In this document: positions 1 through 8,684 of the stretch, in pieces
Numbering within the stretch: position 1 is the first letter of the stretch
Layout of the letters: every line of letters begins with the position of its first letter
DNA from: JADCRZ01 sp041751095
GTDB lineage: Bacteria > Bacteroidota > Bacteroidia > Chitinophagales > Chitinophagaceae
Assembly: GCA_041751095.1 (NCBI GenBank)
Contig: JBGSYC010000036.1
Span: 1-64,000 of the forward strand
Length of the DNA stretch: 64,000 bases
Reading direction: 5' to 3'
Program-made: the position numbers and the translations under genes
The notes under the pieces: generated by a model
The model's database searches: none
What the model saw: only the letters and a program-made list of their open reading frames with translations
Told to the model about the DNA's origin: nothing

Positions 1-2
1 GT

Positions 3-131
3 ATAGATAATGCTTTCAACAATATGATTGCTTGCCTGGCTGCTTACAACTTCTTAGACAAGAAGCCTTGCATTAAACACAAAAAAAGAGAATTAATGTT
101 ATCCCTTAATAACTTTCTACCATCGAACTGA
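3..131 (+). CDS. C-terminal end of an unrecognised protein (5' end outside window)
   Basis: An open frame runs from the window edge to a TGA at 129-131 and encodes 42 residues (begins IDNAFNNMIACLAAY, then a basic KKPCIKHKKRE stretch). It is followed at once by a primase fragment, so it probably belongs to the same mobile-element backbone. I do not recognise the family. The codon usage is A+T-rich, like the neighbouring fragment. Confidence 0.35.
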   Translation: MDNAFNNMIACLAAYNFLDKKPCIKHKKRELMLSLNNFLPSN

Positions 132-132
132 C

Positions 133-522
133 GTTAATTTAGGATATGAACCTGCAAAGGTCAGAGGTTGTGATTACTGGTATTTATCTCCCTTGCGTGA
201 GGAAAGGACACCCTCCTTTAAGATAAACCGAAAGTTGAACCGATGGTACGACCACGGACTTGGCAAAGGTGATAACATTATTGACTTTGCCATCTTACAT
301 AATAATTGTACGGTTGGTGAATCCCTGAATCAATTAAGTGGCAATCTTTCTTTTCAAAAGCCATTAGTCAAGCACCTACATCAACAGGCTGAAAGTGATC
401 CTGAAAGCAAAATTAAAATCGTTCATGAGAAGACACTTTCTTCGTTCTCTTTATTAAGGTATTTACATCAAAGGAGGTTGCCTATTGACCTGGTTAAATG
501 CTTTTGCAGGGAAGTCGCATAA
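133..522 (+). pseudogene. Truncated CHC2 zinc-finger/primase-like protein of a mobile element
   Basis: The frame reads LGYEPAKVRGCDYWYLSPLR and continues with EERTPSFKINRKLNRWYDHG and GKGDNIIDFAI. This is the N-terminal CHC2-like domain found in primase/toprim proteins of Bacteroidota conjugative elements. Such proteins are usually about 300 residues. Here the frame has no good start (a stop lies at 94-96 and the first usable codon is a TTG at 193). It ends after about 130 codons, at the point where the toprim domain should begin. So both ends are damaged. It is best read as a fossil of an integrated plasmid or conjugative transposon. Family assignment is by remembered motifs; truncation is seen directly. 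Confidence 0.6.
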
Positions 523-554
523 TTAAGTAATCACTACACTAGTTATCCTATAGA

Positions 555-592
555 ACCATTTACAATTGACAATTCACGATTCACTATTCACG
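555..592 (-). repeat. Heptamer-period repeat overlapping a stop codon (GTGAATN type)
   Basis: On the minus strand the sequence runs as successive 7-base units GTGAATA, GTGAATC, GTGAATT, GTCAATT, GTAAATG. The TAG stop of the upstream minus-strand phosphoesterase gene lies inside the first unit. See the finding on heptamer repeats at 3' ends of genes. Confidence 0.6.
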
Positions 593-3178
593 ATAACCCT
601 TTTTATTTTTTTTAGGATAAGAAACATGATACCCTTTGACAGAATGCCATAATATTCTGTTCAGCACATTTTCTTCTCCTTCATCCATATGATCATTTTC
701 CTCCAGTTCCAGTTCCATTGATTTTTTAGCCCAGTAAAGCTGCTTTCCTGAAAGGGTTGATAATTTAGGATTCATTTCGTCTAAAGGGATGTTATTTGGT
801 AATGCAGTATAGGGAGTAAAATCTGGTTGATTGGTAAAGCAATCTTTCATAGGCATCGCTACCAGGTCAAGCTGGCTCATAGGGGGAAGTCCTAATATCA
901 ATTCAATGGTTCGTAGTATGCTGTTCTGATTATAATGGGTGCTTACTACCGTCTTTCTTTTTGTGTAAGGACTTATACAAAATGCCACCGTACGATGTCC
1001 ATCTACATGATCCAATCCATTCTGAGGATCATCTTCTATAACAAAAATGGCTGTTTCCTTCCAGAACTTACTTTTGCTTATCGCTTCCACTATCCTTCCT
1101 AATGCCAGATCGTTGTCAGCTACCATAGCCCTGGGCGTAGGGAAGCCTTCCTGAGTGCCTGAAGTATGATTGTTAGGCAATGACATCATCATGAGGTTAG
1201 GAAAAGAATCCGCCTTTTCAAAAGCATGGAGTTCGTTTATAAATACCTCTGCCTTGTACTGATCATTTATTTCTCTCGGAGAGCCGGTATAGATAGGACA
1301 GATATGGTTTTGCAGCGTATGCACTGCGGCTGTTGCTTTTATTTTTATTTTATGGCTGCCTGTTTTATAGTCATTGTAAATATCAGTCCAGGTAGCATTT
1401 GCGGGAGTAATCTCATCATTTACATATTCACCATAATCACGAAAGCTAAGGCCTGCCCTTAATACATAATCCCATATAAAACCGGTTGGTGCATATACGA
1501 TAGGATCATTTCCATTCCATGGATAACCACGCACAAAACCGGGAAAAGCTTTTTCCAGATAATCGGTAACATATCCCTGACTTGTCCATTGATGGCCTTC
1601 CGCGCTCTTTATCCCGTTGCAATAGGTATTGTCAAGCAGCACAAATTCTTCCGCTAGCTTGTGATGGTTGGGAGTAACATAACGTCCGAACATGCATAAA
1701 CTGCTATCACCGTTTCCCTGGGGCAAATCCCCGAATACCTGATCATACGTCCTGTTTTCTTTGATGATATACAGAATATGTTTTATTGCGGATTTTTCTC
1801 CGGGTTGAGTAGGGACGGGCACCATACGTTCTTTAACCTTTGCAAGGTTCAGCTCCTGGTTAATTTTAGGTAACCGCATATTGGTAGCCGCTCTGATGGT
1901 ATAACTTTCCAGCGAGTCAGGGCCGGGAACATCAATGAATGATACGGAACCCATCTGATCAAGGGAATTATGTCCGTTTGCTCTTATGCCGGGCCGCCTG
2001 CTGCCAATGCCTTTCATATTAGCCACAAAAAGATGGCGCCCGTCTTTTAATAAACTGACTGCAGCCGGGTACCATCCTGTTGGTATTAATCCTTTTATTT
2101 TATCTTTTTTAAGATCAATCACCGCAAGAAGGTTATCTCCTCCGTTAGCTGTATACAATGTTTTGCCATCCGGTGCAACAGCCACATCATTTGGTGCGCT
2201 TCCAAAAGGAAGCTCTTCCATGGGCTTGCAACTTATGATTTTGATAACCTTGTCCGATTTGGTATCAATGACAGAAACAAGATCACTATTGGCATTTGTG
2301 ACATATAGCATTGAACTATCTGAAGACAGCGCCATTCCACATGGATGCAGGCGCACCGCTATTTCCTTAATCAATTTATGATCTGATAAATTGATTACTG
2401 ATACCATTCCCGAGGAAGCAATACCGGTTTTTTTATCAATAACCACTAAACTCCCCGAGCTGGATGCAGACATATCAGTAGAATCAGGGTGCCGGCCACC
2501 CCAATTGGTAACATACGCTTTATCTTTTTTAATAACCACTGAATAGGGTGCAATACCTACCGGAATTTGCGCCGTAAGCTTTCCGGTGTTTATGTTTACT
2601 ACCCCAATTGTATTGTTCCGGTTCAGCGCTACATAAATTACTCCTTGCTTTTCGTCTATTGCAAATCCACCGGGGTACGGGCCATTTTTATCAACGCCCG
2701 GCAGCAGTATGGCATCATCCCAGGCAAACAAACCTTTCTCATTTACTGTTGCTGAACGAAGAAAACCTTTTTCATCTGTTACCCACACTTTTTTATCACC
2801 TGAACTCCACCCTATTCCGTGGAAGGTATTGCCGCCTTTAGGAAGTTCAAGCGTTTGTGTGATTGACTGATTGTTGACATTGAAGAAAACCACACTGGTC
2901 ATATTCTTGACTGCCAGTATTGTTTCTGCTGTGTTCAGTGCAAGATCAACCGGCCTGCCCGGAAAGGTTATTGTTTTGCCTGCCGGATTAATTATCTGAG
3001 ATGTACTTACCACATAAGTATCATTGCTTTGAGGCCCGACCGTAGCCTCCTTCGGGAAAGCATCCTGGTTCTTTTTAAGTTTTTCGATTGAGAGTAGCTT
3101 TTTTTCTGAAGTGCATCTTAATAAACATAATGACAGGAGTACACAGATGAAATGGAGGTGCTTGTTATTTTTTTTCAT
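584..3178 (-). CDS. Lipoprotein with YncE-type beta-propeller and phosphoesterase domain
   Basis: An 864-residue protein. The N-terminus is a lipoprotein signal (LCLLRC lipobox, Cys about residue 22). Residues about 60-440 are YVTN/YncE beta-propeller repeats, with units such as GGFAIDEKQGVIYVA and VAVAPDGKTLYTANGGDN. Residues about 465-800 form an alkaline-phosphatase-superfamily phosphoesterase: KENRTYDQVFGD near residue 473, EGHQWTSQGYVTDY, and EDDPQNGLDHVDGHR near 716, which supplies Asp and His metal ligands. The fold matches proteins annotated as bifunctional YncE/alkaline phosphatase family. It probably cleaves phosphoesters outside the cell or in the periplasm; the substrate is unknown. 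It lies 327 bp downstream of a SusC/SusD pair on the same strand, with a strong hairpin between them. A paralogue lies at 14326-16752. Its stop codon is inside a heptamer repeat. Confidence 0.85.
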   Translation of the reverse strand: MKKNNKHLHFICVLLSLCLLRCTSEKKLLSIEKLKKNQDAFPKEATVGPQSNDTYVVSTSQIINPAGKTITFPGRPVDLALNTAETILAVKNMTSVVFFNVNNQSITQTLELPKGGNTFHGIGWSSGDKKVWVTDEKGFLRSATVNEKGLFAWDDAILLPGVDKNGPYPGGFAIDEKQGVIYVALNRNNTIGVVNINTGKLTAQIPVGIAPYSVVIKKDKAYVTNWGGRHPDSTDMSASSSGSLVVIDKKTGIASSGMVSVINLSDHKLIKEIAVRLHPCGMALSSDSSMLYVTNANSDLVSVIDTKSDKVIKIISCKPMEELPFGSAPNDVAVAPDGKTLYTANGGDNLLAVIDLKKDKIKGLIPTGWYPAAVSLLKDGRHLFVANMKGIGSRRPGIRANGHNSLDQMGSVSFIDVPGPDSLESYTIRAATNMRLPKINQELNLAKVKERMVPVPTQPGEKSAIKHILYIIKENRTYDQVFGDLPQGNGDSSLCMFGRYVTPNHHKLAEEFVLLDNTYCNGIKSAEGHQWTSQGYVTDYLEKAFPGFVRGYPWNGNDPIVYAPTGFIWDYVLRAGLSFRDYGEYVNDEITPANATWTDIYNDYKTGSHKIKIKATAAVHTLQNHICPIYTGSPREINDQYKAEVFINELHAFEKADSFPNLMMMSLPNNHTSGTQEGFPTPRAMVADNDLALGRIVEAISKSKFWKETAIFVIEDDPQNGLDHVDGHRTVAFCISPYTKRKTVVSTHYNQNSILRTIELILGLPPMSQLDLVAMPMKDCFTNQPDFTPYTALPNNIPLDEMNPKLSTLSGKQLYWAKKSMELELEENDHMDEGEENVLNRILWHSVKGYHVSYPKKNKKGYRE

Positions 3179-3323
3179 TTAAGAATGGCCTAGTTAGATG
3201 AATAGTGTAATTGGTTTAAAGCAGTAGTTTGCAAACAAAGAACATAAAGCAGTTAAAAGCTGTAGTGGCTAACCGAAATAGATCCTGAACCTTAGTAGCA
3301 ATATAAATCACTAAATTACTTTA

Positions 3324-3363
3324 ACCTTATTACCTTATTTGGCTGATAATAAGGTAATAAGGT
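3324..3363 (-). terminator. Perfect 16-bp inverted repeat, probable terminator of the susCD transcript
   Basis: Arms 3324-3339 and 3348-3363 are exact reverse complements, with an 8-base loop (TGGCTGAT). The arms are unusual in being internally repetitive (CCTTATTACCTTATT). The hairpin lies 140 bp past the SusD stop and 145 bp before the phosphoesterase start, on their shared strand. No long U tract follows, so it could instead be an mRNA-stabilising or processing hairpin. The rest of 3179-3505 holds no gene that I can see. Confidence 0.5.
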
Positions 3364-3505
3364 AGAATAATTGGTGCACTACTTTTCTACTAAGGTTTGT
3401 ATGATGTGAAGTATAAAATTAAATATTCATGCAATAAGCCTTAAAAGTTATTATTGAATATTTCTCTTCGTACATTTCTTTTCATTCGATGTGGAGTTCT
3501 CAATT

Positions 3506-4984
3506 TTAAGGATTTTGTACCAGGTTAGGATTTAAATTAATTTCAACTTCCGGTATATATGCTACTATAAGATTAGAAGTCGGTGGTATGACCCGGGGGC
3601 CGGACCATCCCTCGTTTTGCGTAAAGCTTCTGTCAACCGGCCGGTTATTCCTGAACAGGTCAAATGAACGATGACCCTCCCATGCTAACTCGAGGTTTCT
3701 TTCAGCAAGTACCACATCTAAAATCGAGGCGTATCCTTTTAGATTAGTGGTAGTATATAGCTGGTCGCCGTGTAACCCGGCCCTTGACCTGATTACATTG
3801 ACCATTTGTATAGCTTCGGCCTCTTTACCGGAAGTTTTAGCATAGGCTTCCGCTTTGATTAAATACATTTCAGCCAGCCGTAAAACAACCGGTGAAGATA
3901 ACAGGGAGGCACCATCCTGATTGGTATATTTAAGATTGAAGTATCTGGGATAATTCATTGATTTAGCTACACGATAACCTGATTGCTCACTGGCATCCGG
4001 GATCTTATTACCGCTTGCATTAAGGACAAAGTCGGGATCTATAAATTTGATCCTTTCGTCGTTCGGATTTTTGTAAATCAAATTCCTGTATGAGCTCGAC
4101 ACAAGGATTTCACCCCACCCGTCGCGGGTGTACAGCGAACCGATGGAAGCTTTGCCTCTGTTCTCACTGGTCAGGTACTTTATGGCAAAAATTGTTTCAG
4201 CATTAGCCTCGGGAGATGTTGTATAGTATTTAGCAAGTTGTGCTGTTGTAAGGAGCCGGTACCTTCCCGAGTTGATCACCTTGTCAGCATACTCTATAGC
4301 TTTATCATTCTGCTCCATGTATAAGTATACACGTGCAAGCAAAGCCCAGGCAACTTCTTTTGATGCATAAACATTTGCCTTATTTTCCTTCATCAATTCT
4401 GCTGCCTTTAAAAGATCGCTTACAATAAATTCATATGTTTTCTTTACAGTACTTCTTGCAGGCAGATCCTTCATATCACTGGTTGTCTTAATCATAACCC
4501 CAAGGTTGGCATCCGGATTTTGGGAATAAGGCCTGGCAAATATCCGGGCCAGATCGTAATGCATTAATGCCCTTAAAAACAAATTCTCGCCTTTTAACTG
4601 GAGTTTACTCTGGGAAGCGTTATCTTCAGTGGCTTCAATCACCTTGTTAGCCTGGAAAATACCATAGTAAGCCTGCTGCCAGAACTGGAGGGAAACATTA
4701 GAGTTAACAAGGCGGTTATAATTGTATGCGTTGGCGATATGATCCCCGCTACTCTTCATCCACGCCACTTCATCACCTGGTAACTCCTGGATAAAATGCC
4801 TTAGCCTCACATAGTTTGGCTCTTTGAGGCGGCTGTATGTGCCTATGGTGAGATTACTTAATAATTCGGGTGAATTTGCAATTTGTTCATCAGACAACTG
4901 ATCTGACGGGAAATATTCCTGTTTACAACCGGCTGCTACAATCAATATCAATGAGGCTGTAAGGATATTTAATATCGTTTTCAT
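3506..4984 (-). CDS. RagB/SusD family nutrient-uptake lipoprotein
   Basis: A 492-residue surface lipoprotein that forms the substrate-binding lid of a SusC channel. The signal peptide ends in VAAGC, so Cys19 or so is lipidated. SusD features include the early QLSDEQIANS segment, the FLRALMHYDLARIFARPYSQ helix pair (TPR-like), WALLARVYLYMEQNDKAIEYA, VLRLAEMYLIKAEAYAK, and the C-terminal LAERNLELAWEGHRSFDLFR motif. Length is normal for the family. It follows its SusC partner with 19 bp between them, so the two are co-transcribed. The ligand cannot be read from sequence. Confidence 0.92.
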   Translation of the reverse strand: MKTILNILTASLILIVAAGCKQEYFPSDQLSDEQIANSPELLSNLTIGTYSRLKEPNYVRLRHFIQELPGDEVAWMKSSGDHIANAYNYNRLVNSNVSLQFWQQAYYGIFQANKVIEATEDNASQSKLQLKGENLFLRALMHYDLARIFARPYSQNPDANLGVMIKTTSDMKDLPARSTVKKTYEFIVSDLLKAAELMKENKANVYASKEVAWALLARVYLYMEQNDKAIEYADKVINSGRYRLLTTAQLAKYYTTSPEANAETIFAIKYLTSENRGKASIGSLYTRDGWGEILVSSSYRNLIYKNPNDERIKFIDPDFVLNASGNKIPDASEQSGYRVAKSMNYPRYFNLKYTNQDGASLLSSPVVLRLAEMYLIKAEAYAKTSGKEAEAIQMVNVIRSRAGLHGDQLYTTTNLKGYASILDVVLAERNLELAWEGHRSFDLFRNNRPVDRSFTQNEGWSGPRVIPPTSNLIVAYIPEVEINLNPNLVQNP

Positions 4985-5003
4985 AATATAATTTTTACGA
5001 TGA

Positions 5004-8000
5004 TCAGAGATTTAAATTGATACCAAAAATGATTTTTCTTGTCGCTCCTACATTTTCACCAAACTGGGTTTGTGCAGTTACCGGGTTTTCTATGTTTACA
5101 TCCGGGTCGGCGCCACTGTAATCAGTAAATACTGCAAGATTGTCCGCCCGTAGATATACACCCAGGCCTGAAAATACTTTTGGAAGATTATAACCAAAGG
5201 TAACATTCTGAATGCGCAGGTAACTGCCATCTTCAATGTACCGTGAAGAGGGTTGATAGGAATTTAAATTTCCACCTAATACCAGCCTGGGATGTGTAGC
5301 CACATCACCCGGTTGCCTCCACCTTGTCCAGCCTTTAAGTGGTATCATCTGGTTTTTTGAGAGAACGGTACCATCGTCATCCAGGGAATTTCTTTGTGCA
5401 AAATTGATGGATTGCCCAAGTGCAAAATTACAAAGAACACTAAAGGAGAAATTTTTATAAGAAACATCATTTCGTAAACCACCGGTATAATCCGGATACG
5501 CCGAGCGGATAAACAGGTTACTTGCATTGTTATAATTGCTGGTGGTAAGCACTTTGCCCGCTTGCTTTTTGTCTGTGCCGTGAATAAGTGCCCCGTTTGC
5601 ATCTTCCCATCTTACCCAGAGCGGATTGCCGGTCTGCGGATCTACTCCTGCCCACTCTTTCATATAAAAATACCTGAGCGGGAGGCCTTCTCTGATTTGC
5701 ATGCTTCCGCTGGCAATATCTTTCCCCTGGTTTAACGCCAATACCTTATTGCGGTTAAAGTTCAGATTTAAATTGGTTTCCCACCTGACCGCTCCGGTAG
5801 TGTTAATGGTGGTAAGATTGATATCAACTCCCCGGTTTCTTACTGAACCAACATTCCGCTGCTGACTCGCAAAACCCGTAGCAGCAGCAAGCTGCACATT
5901 CTGCAGAAGATCTTTATTGTCTCTGTTGTAAAAATCAAGTTCAAGCTTTACACGTTGAAGAATTGAAAATTCAAAGCCGATGTTAGTAGTCTGGGCAGTC
6001 TCCCAGGTCAAATCCGGATTCTCTAAGCGGGCCGGGCGTGCTCCGGACAATCCGTTATAGGTATTGGCTAAAGAAAAGCCGTATGTTCCCAAAGAAAGAA
6101 AAGCAGGAATATTGGCATTCCCTGTTGTACCATAACTAAACCTCAGTTTTAATAAATCGACCCATGAAATGTTATTCATGAAGTTCTCCTTACTGATGAT
6201 CCATGATGCCCCTACTGAATAGAACGTTGCCCACCTGTTGTTTGCGCCAAAGAGTGAGGAAGCATCGCTTCGTAAAGAGCCTACCAGGAAATAGCGGTTC
6301 TGGTAGTTATAATCAACCTGTCCGAAATAAGATAAAAAATCCCTTTCTGTTTTGGTGCCTGCCACCGATTTGGCGCTTGCTGTTGCATTGAGTGCATCTA
6401 ATCCAACCGGTATATCATTTCCAACAGTGGTTGTATTGTTAGCCGCTATATAATTGTACTCCTGTCCTAATATTACAGAAACATTATGTTCTCCGAAATC
6501 ACGCCTCATCTTCAAAAGGTTGGAGCTTAGTAAATTGTTGTTATATGCATTGATCTGGGTTAATCTCCCGTTTTCAAAGCTTGCGCTGAAATGGTTTTTA
6601 TCGAGCAGTTGTTTCTGATCAGTTCCAACGAATCCCCACCTGTTGGAAGTCGAAAAGGTCAACCAATCCAGTATCTTAACATCCAGTTGTAGATCGGTAT
6701 TAAAATTCAGTTCCTTAGTCTGATCTGAATAGTGTTCGCTGTCATAAAAATAATTTGCTTTGTTATTGCTATACCACATAGGCGCTTTGTAAGGGTTAAC
6801 AGGAGTTACTCCATCAGCCTCATATACCGGATCCCAGGGAACGTTGATAACAGCCTGCACCGACACCGCTTCCTGCCCGTCCTGGGGGTCGTTTGGATAT
6901 TGAACCAGCCCGGTATTTACTCTCCAGGTCAGGGTGAATCTCTCTGAAATCTGATGTTTGAGGTTTGCTCTCAGATTATACCTGTCAAATTTTTCACCGA
7001 CAAGTGTTCCCAGTTCTGAATAATAATTACCTCCTATATAAAAAGATGTTTTGTTATCTCCTCCCGATACTGACAGGCTGTGCTTGTTTACATGGCCTAC
7101 CCGGGTAAGCAGAGATGCCCAATCACTATTGGTATTTAAAACTGATGATGGAATTACGCTTTGAAGATATTGGTCAAAGGTTCTGTTTGTAAACGCCGGA
7201 TTATTAAGTGCCCGCTGGTCATTGTAGTAGTTTTGAGCTGCTTCTTTCCGGTCTTCATAAAGCTCCGCGGAATTCATCATGTGAAGATTGCCCCGCTGAT
7301 AATACGATAACCCTGCCGAGCCGGCATAATTAACCCTGGTTTTACCACTTTGTCCGGATTTTGTAGTGATGATGATTACTCCATTTGCAGCGCGTGAGCC
7401 GTAAAGTCCGGTAGCTGCAGCATCCTTCAGCACGGTAACGGAAGCAATATCGTTCGGATCAGCCGAACCACCGATTATTCCGTCTACCACATAAAGCGGG
7501 TTATAACCGGCACCGATAGATCCTACTCCGCGTATTACTACATTTGTACCCCTTTGCGGATGCCCGCTTGCATTTGAAACCACCAGTCCGGGCACCTTGC
7601 CTTGCAGCATCGTTCCAAGATCCTGGGAGGTAACCCCTTTTTGTAAGGCCTTCTCATTGACAACGGCAACAGAAGATGACAATTCAGATTGCCGCTTGGT
7701 TCCATACCCAACTACTACCACATCGCTTAAATCAGCGCCTGCCTGTACAAGCGAAATATTGATGTTGGTCTGATTGCTTAAAGACATTTCCCTGGTTTCA
7801 TATCCTACATAAGAAATAACAAATATTCCTTTAGCAGCAGAGATGCTTATGCTGAAACTTCCATCTTCTTTTGTTACTACCGTATTTTTGGTTCCCTTTT
7901 CTGTAACAGTAGCTCCTACAAGCGGCTCTCCTTTATCATTGGTTACTTTTCCGGTTATATCAATGGGTGTAAATCCTTTTGCATCAGCATGCATGCAGAA

Positions 8001-8033
8001 GGCTAATAAATAAATCACAATTATTTTTATCAT
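5004..8033 (-). CDS. SusC/RagA family TonB-linked outer-membrane receptor
   Basis: About 1009 residues from the ATG at 8033; the frame is open to an ATG at 8096. I prefer 8033 because MIKIIVIYLLAFCMHADA is a clean signal peptide start. A carboxypeptidase-regulatory-like domain (ITGKVTNDKGEPLVGATVTE) is followed by the SusC junction motif DVVVVGYGTKRQ, the plug (GSRAANGVIIITTKSG), and a 22-strand beta-barrel ending in a terminal strand with aromatic or aliphatic residues (IIFGINLNL). It imports the ligand captured by the adjacent SusD, using TonB/ExbBD energy. No plug or barrel disruption is visible. Confidence 0.92.
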   Translation of the reverse strand: MIKIIVIYLLAFCMHADAKGFTPIDITGKVTNDKGEPLVGATVTEKGTKNTVVTKEDGSFSISISAAKGIFVISYVGYETREMSLSNQTNINISLVQAGADLSDVVVVGYGTKRQSELSSSVAVVNEKALQKGVTSQDLGTMLQGKVPGLVVSNASGHPQRGTNVVIRGVGSIGAGYNPLYVVDGIIGGSADPNDIASVTVLKDAAATGLYGSRAANGVIIITTKSGQSGKTRVNYAGSAGLSYYQRGNLHMMNSAELYEDRKEAAQNYYNDQRALNNPAFTNRTFDQYLQSVIPSSVLNTNSDWASLLTRVGHVNKHSLSVSGGDNKTSFYIGGNYYSELGTLVGEKFDRYNLRANLKHQISERFTLTWRVNTGLVQYPNDPQDGQEAVSVQAVINVPWDPVYEADGVTPVNPYKAPMWYSNNKANYFYDSEHYSDQTKELNFNTDLQLDVKILDWLTFSTSNRWGFVGTDQKQLLDKNHFSASFENGRLTQINAYNNNLLSSNLLKMRRDFGEHNVSVILGQEYNYIAANNTTTVGNDIPVGLDALNATASAKSVAGTKTERDFLSYFGQVDYNYQNRYFLVGSLRSDASSLFGANNRWATFYSVGASWIISKENFMNNISWVDLLKLRFSYGTTGNANIPAFLSLGTYGFSLANTYNGLSGARPARLENPDLTWETAQTTNIGFEFSILQRVKLELDFYNRDNKDLLQNVQLAAATGFASQQRNVGSVRNRGVDINLTTINTTGAVRWETNLNLNFNRNKVLALNQGKDIASGSMQIREGLPLRYFYMKEWAGVDPQTGNPLWVRWEDANGALIHGTDKKQAGKVLTTSNYNNASNLFIRSAYPDYTGGLRNDVSYKNFSFSVLCNFALGQSINFAQRNSLDDDGTVLSKNQMIPLKGWTRWRQPGDVATHPRLVLGGNLNSYQPSSRYIEDGSYLRIQNVTFGYNLPKVFSGLGVYLRADNLAVFTDYSGADPDVNIENPVTAQTQFGENVGATRKIIFGINLNL

Positions 8034-8684
8034 CAGGATGTTGACGATACTTTTTTTCTTTACCCAAAGAAGGTTCGGGCAGGCAATCAATTGCATAATT
8101 TCGTTTGTTTTAAGATGAGTAATGAAGGAATGTTTTAAAGGGATATGTTTTTACAATAAATTACCCGGTTACTGGTAGAGGGCTTCAATATTTCCGGTTT
8201 GCTTTTAATCATCACCTGCTTTTCCAATATTTTTCTTTTTAGTGAGAGGAATGACAACGTAAAAATTTTAGTGAATGTATTAAAAATGTAAGAACATTTG
8301 AATTTGAATCCTGCTGATAACTTTATCATAATGCAGGCTTCTGTTGCAGGATAAAATTGATGCGGATAAATCGCAAAAGCTTTGTTGCATGAATAATCCG
8401 GAAGACGTCTTAACCTTCTATATAACTCAAGTTTGTACTGTTGTGAAAATCAACTATTTAGAAATTGAGTTATTTTGGTGAAAACACAAGGCGCGCTTTT
8501 GTCTGGATACTTAGTAGAAATATAAGTTATTGAATGATGTTTACCTTTGGCCCCCTGTGAGGCTTCCAGCATGATTTTACTTTCCCCCGATAACAATGAT
8601 TTTTTATTAATACGCCAGTTCTGAAAAGATTGTGGATAGATAATCAATTAGATTTATTTTCTTCCGTATTCAAACACTTGATTT
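8034..8684. other. Long spacer between two susCD operons
   Basis: About 650 bp upstream of the susC at 5004-8033 and downstream of another susD. It must hold the susC promoter, but I found no clear TTTG/TAnnTTTG pair on the minus strand. Two short minus-strand frames (8135-8329 and 8450-8647) have no recognisable motifs and unconvincing composition. I treat the segment as non-coding. Confidence 0.5.

Noticed and set aside
1226..2841. Several plus-strand frames opposite the first phosphoesterase gene
   Set aside because: They are shadows of a well-supported minus-strand gene and carry no motifs.
8135..8647. Two short minus-strand frames in the susC/susD spacer (64 and 65 residues)
   Set aside because: No motifs, no ribosome site worth noting, biased composition, and the spacer must contain the susC promoter. 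More likely random open frames.
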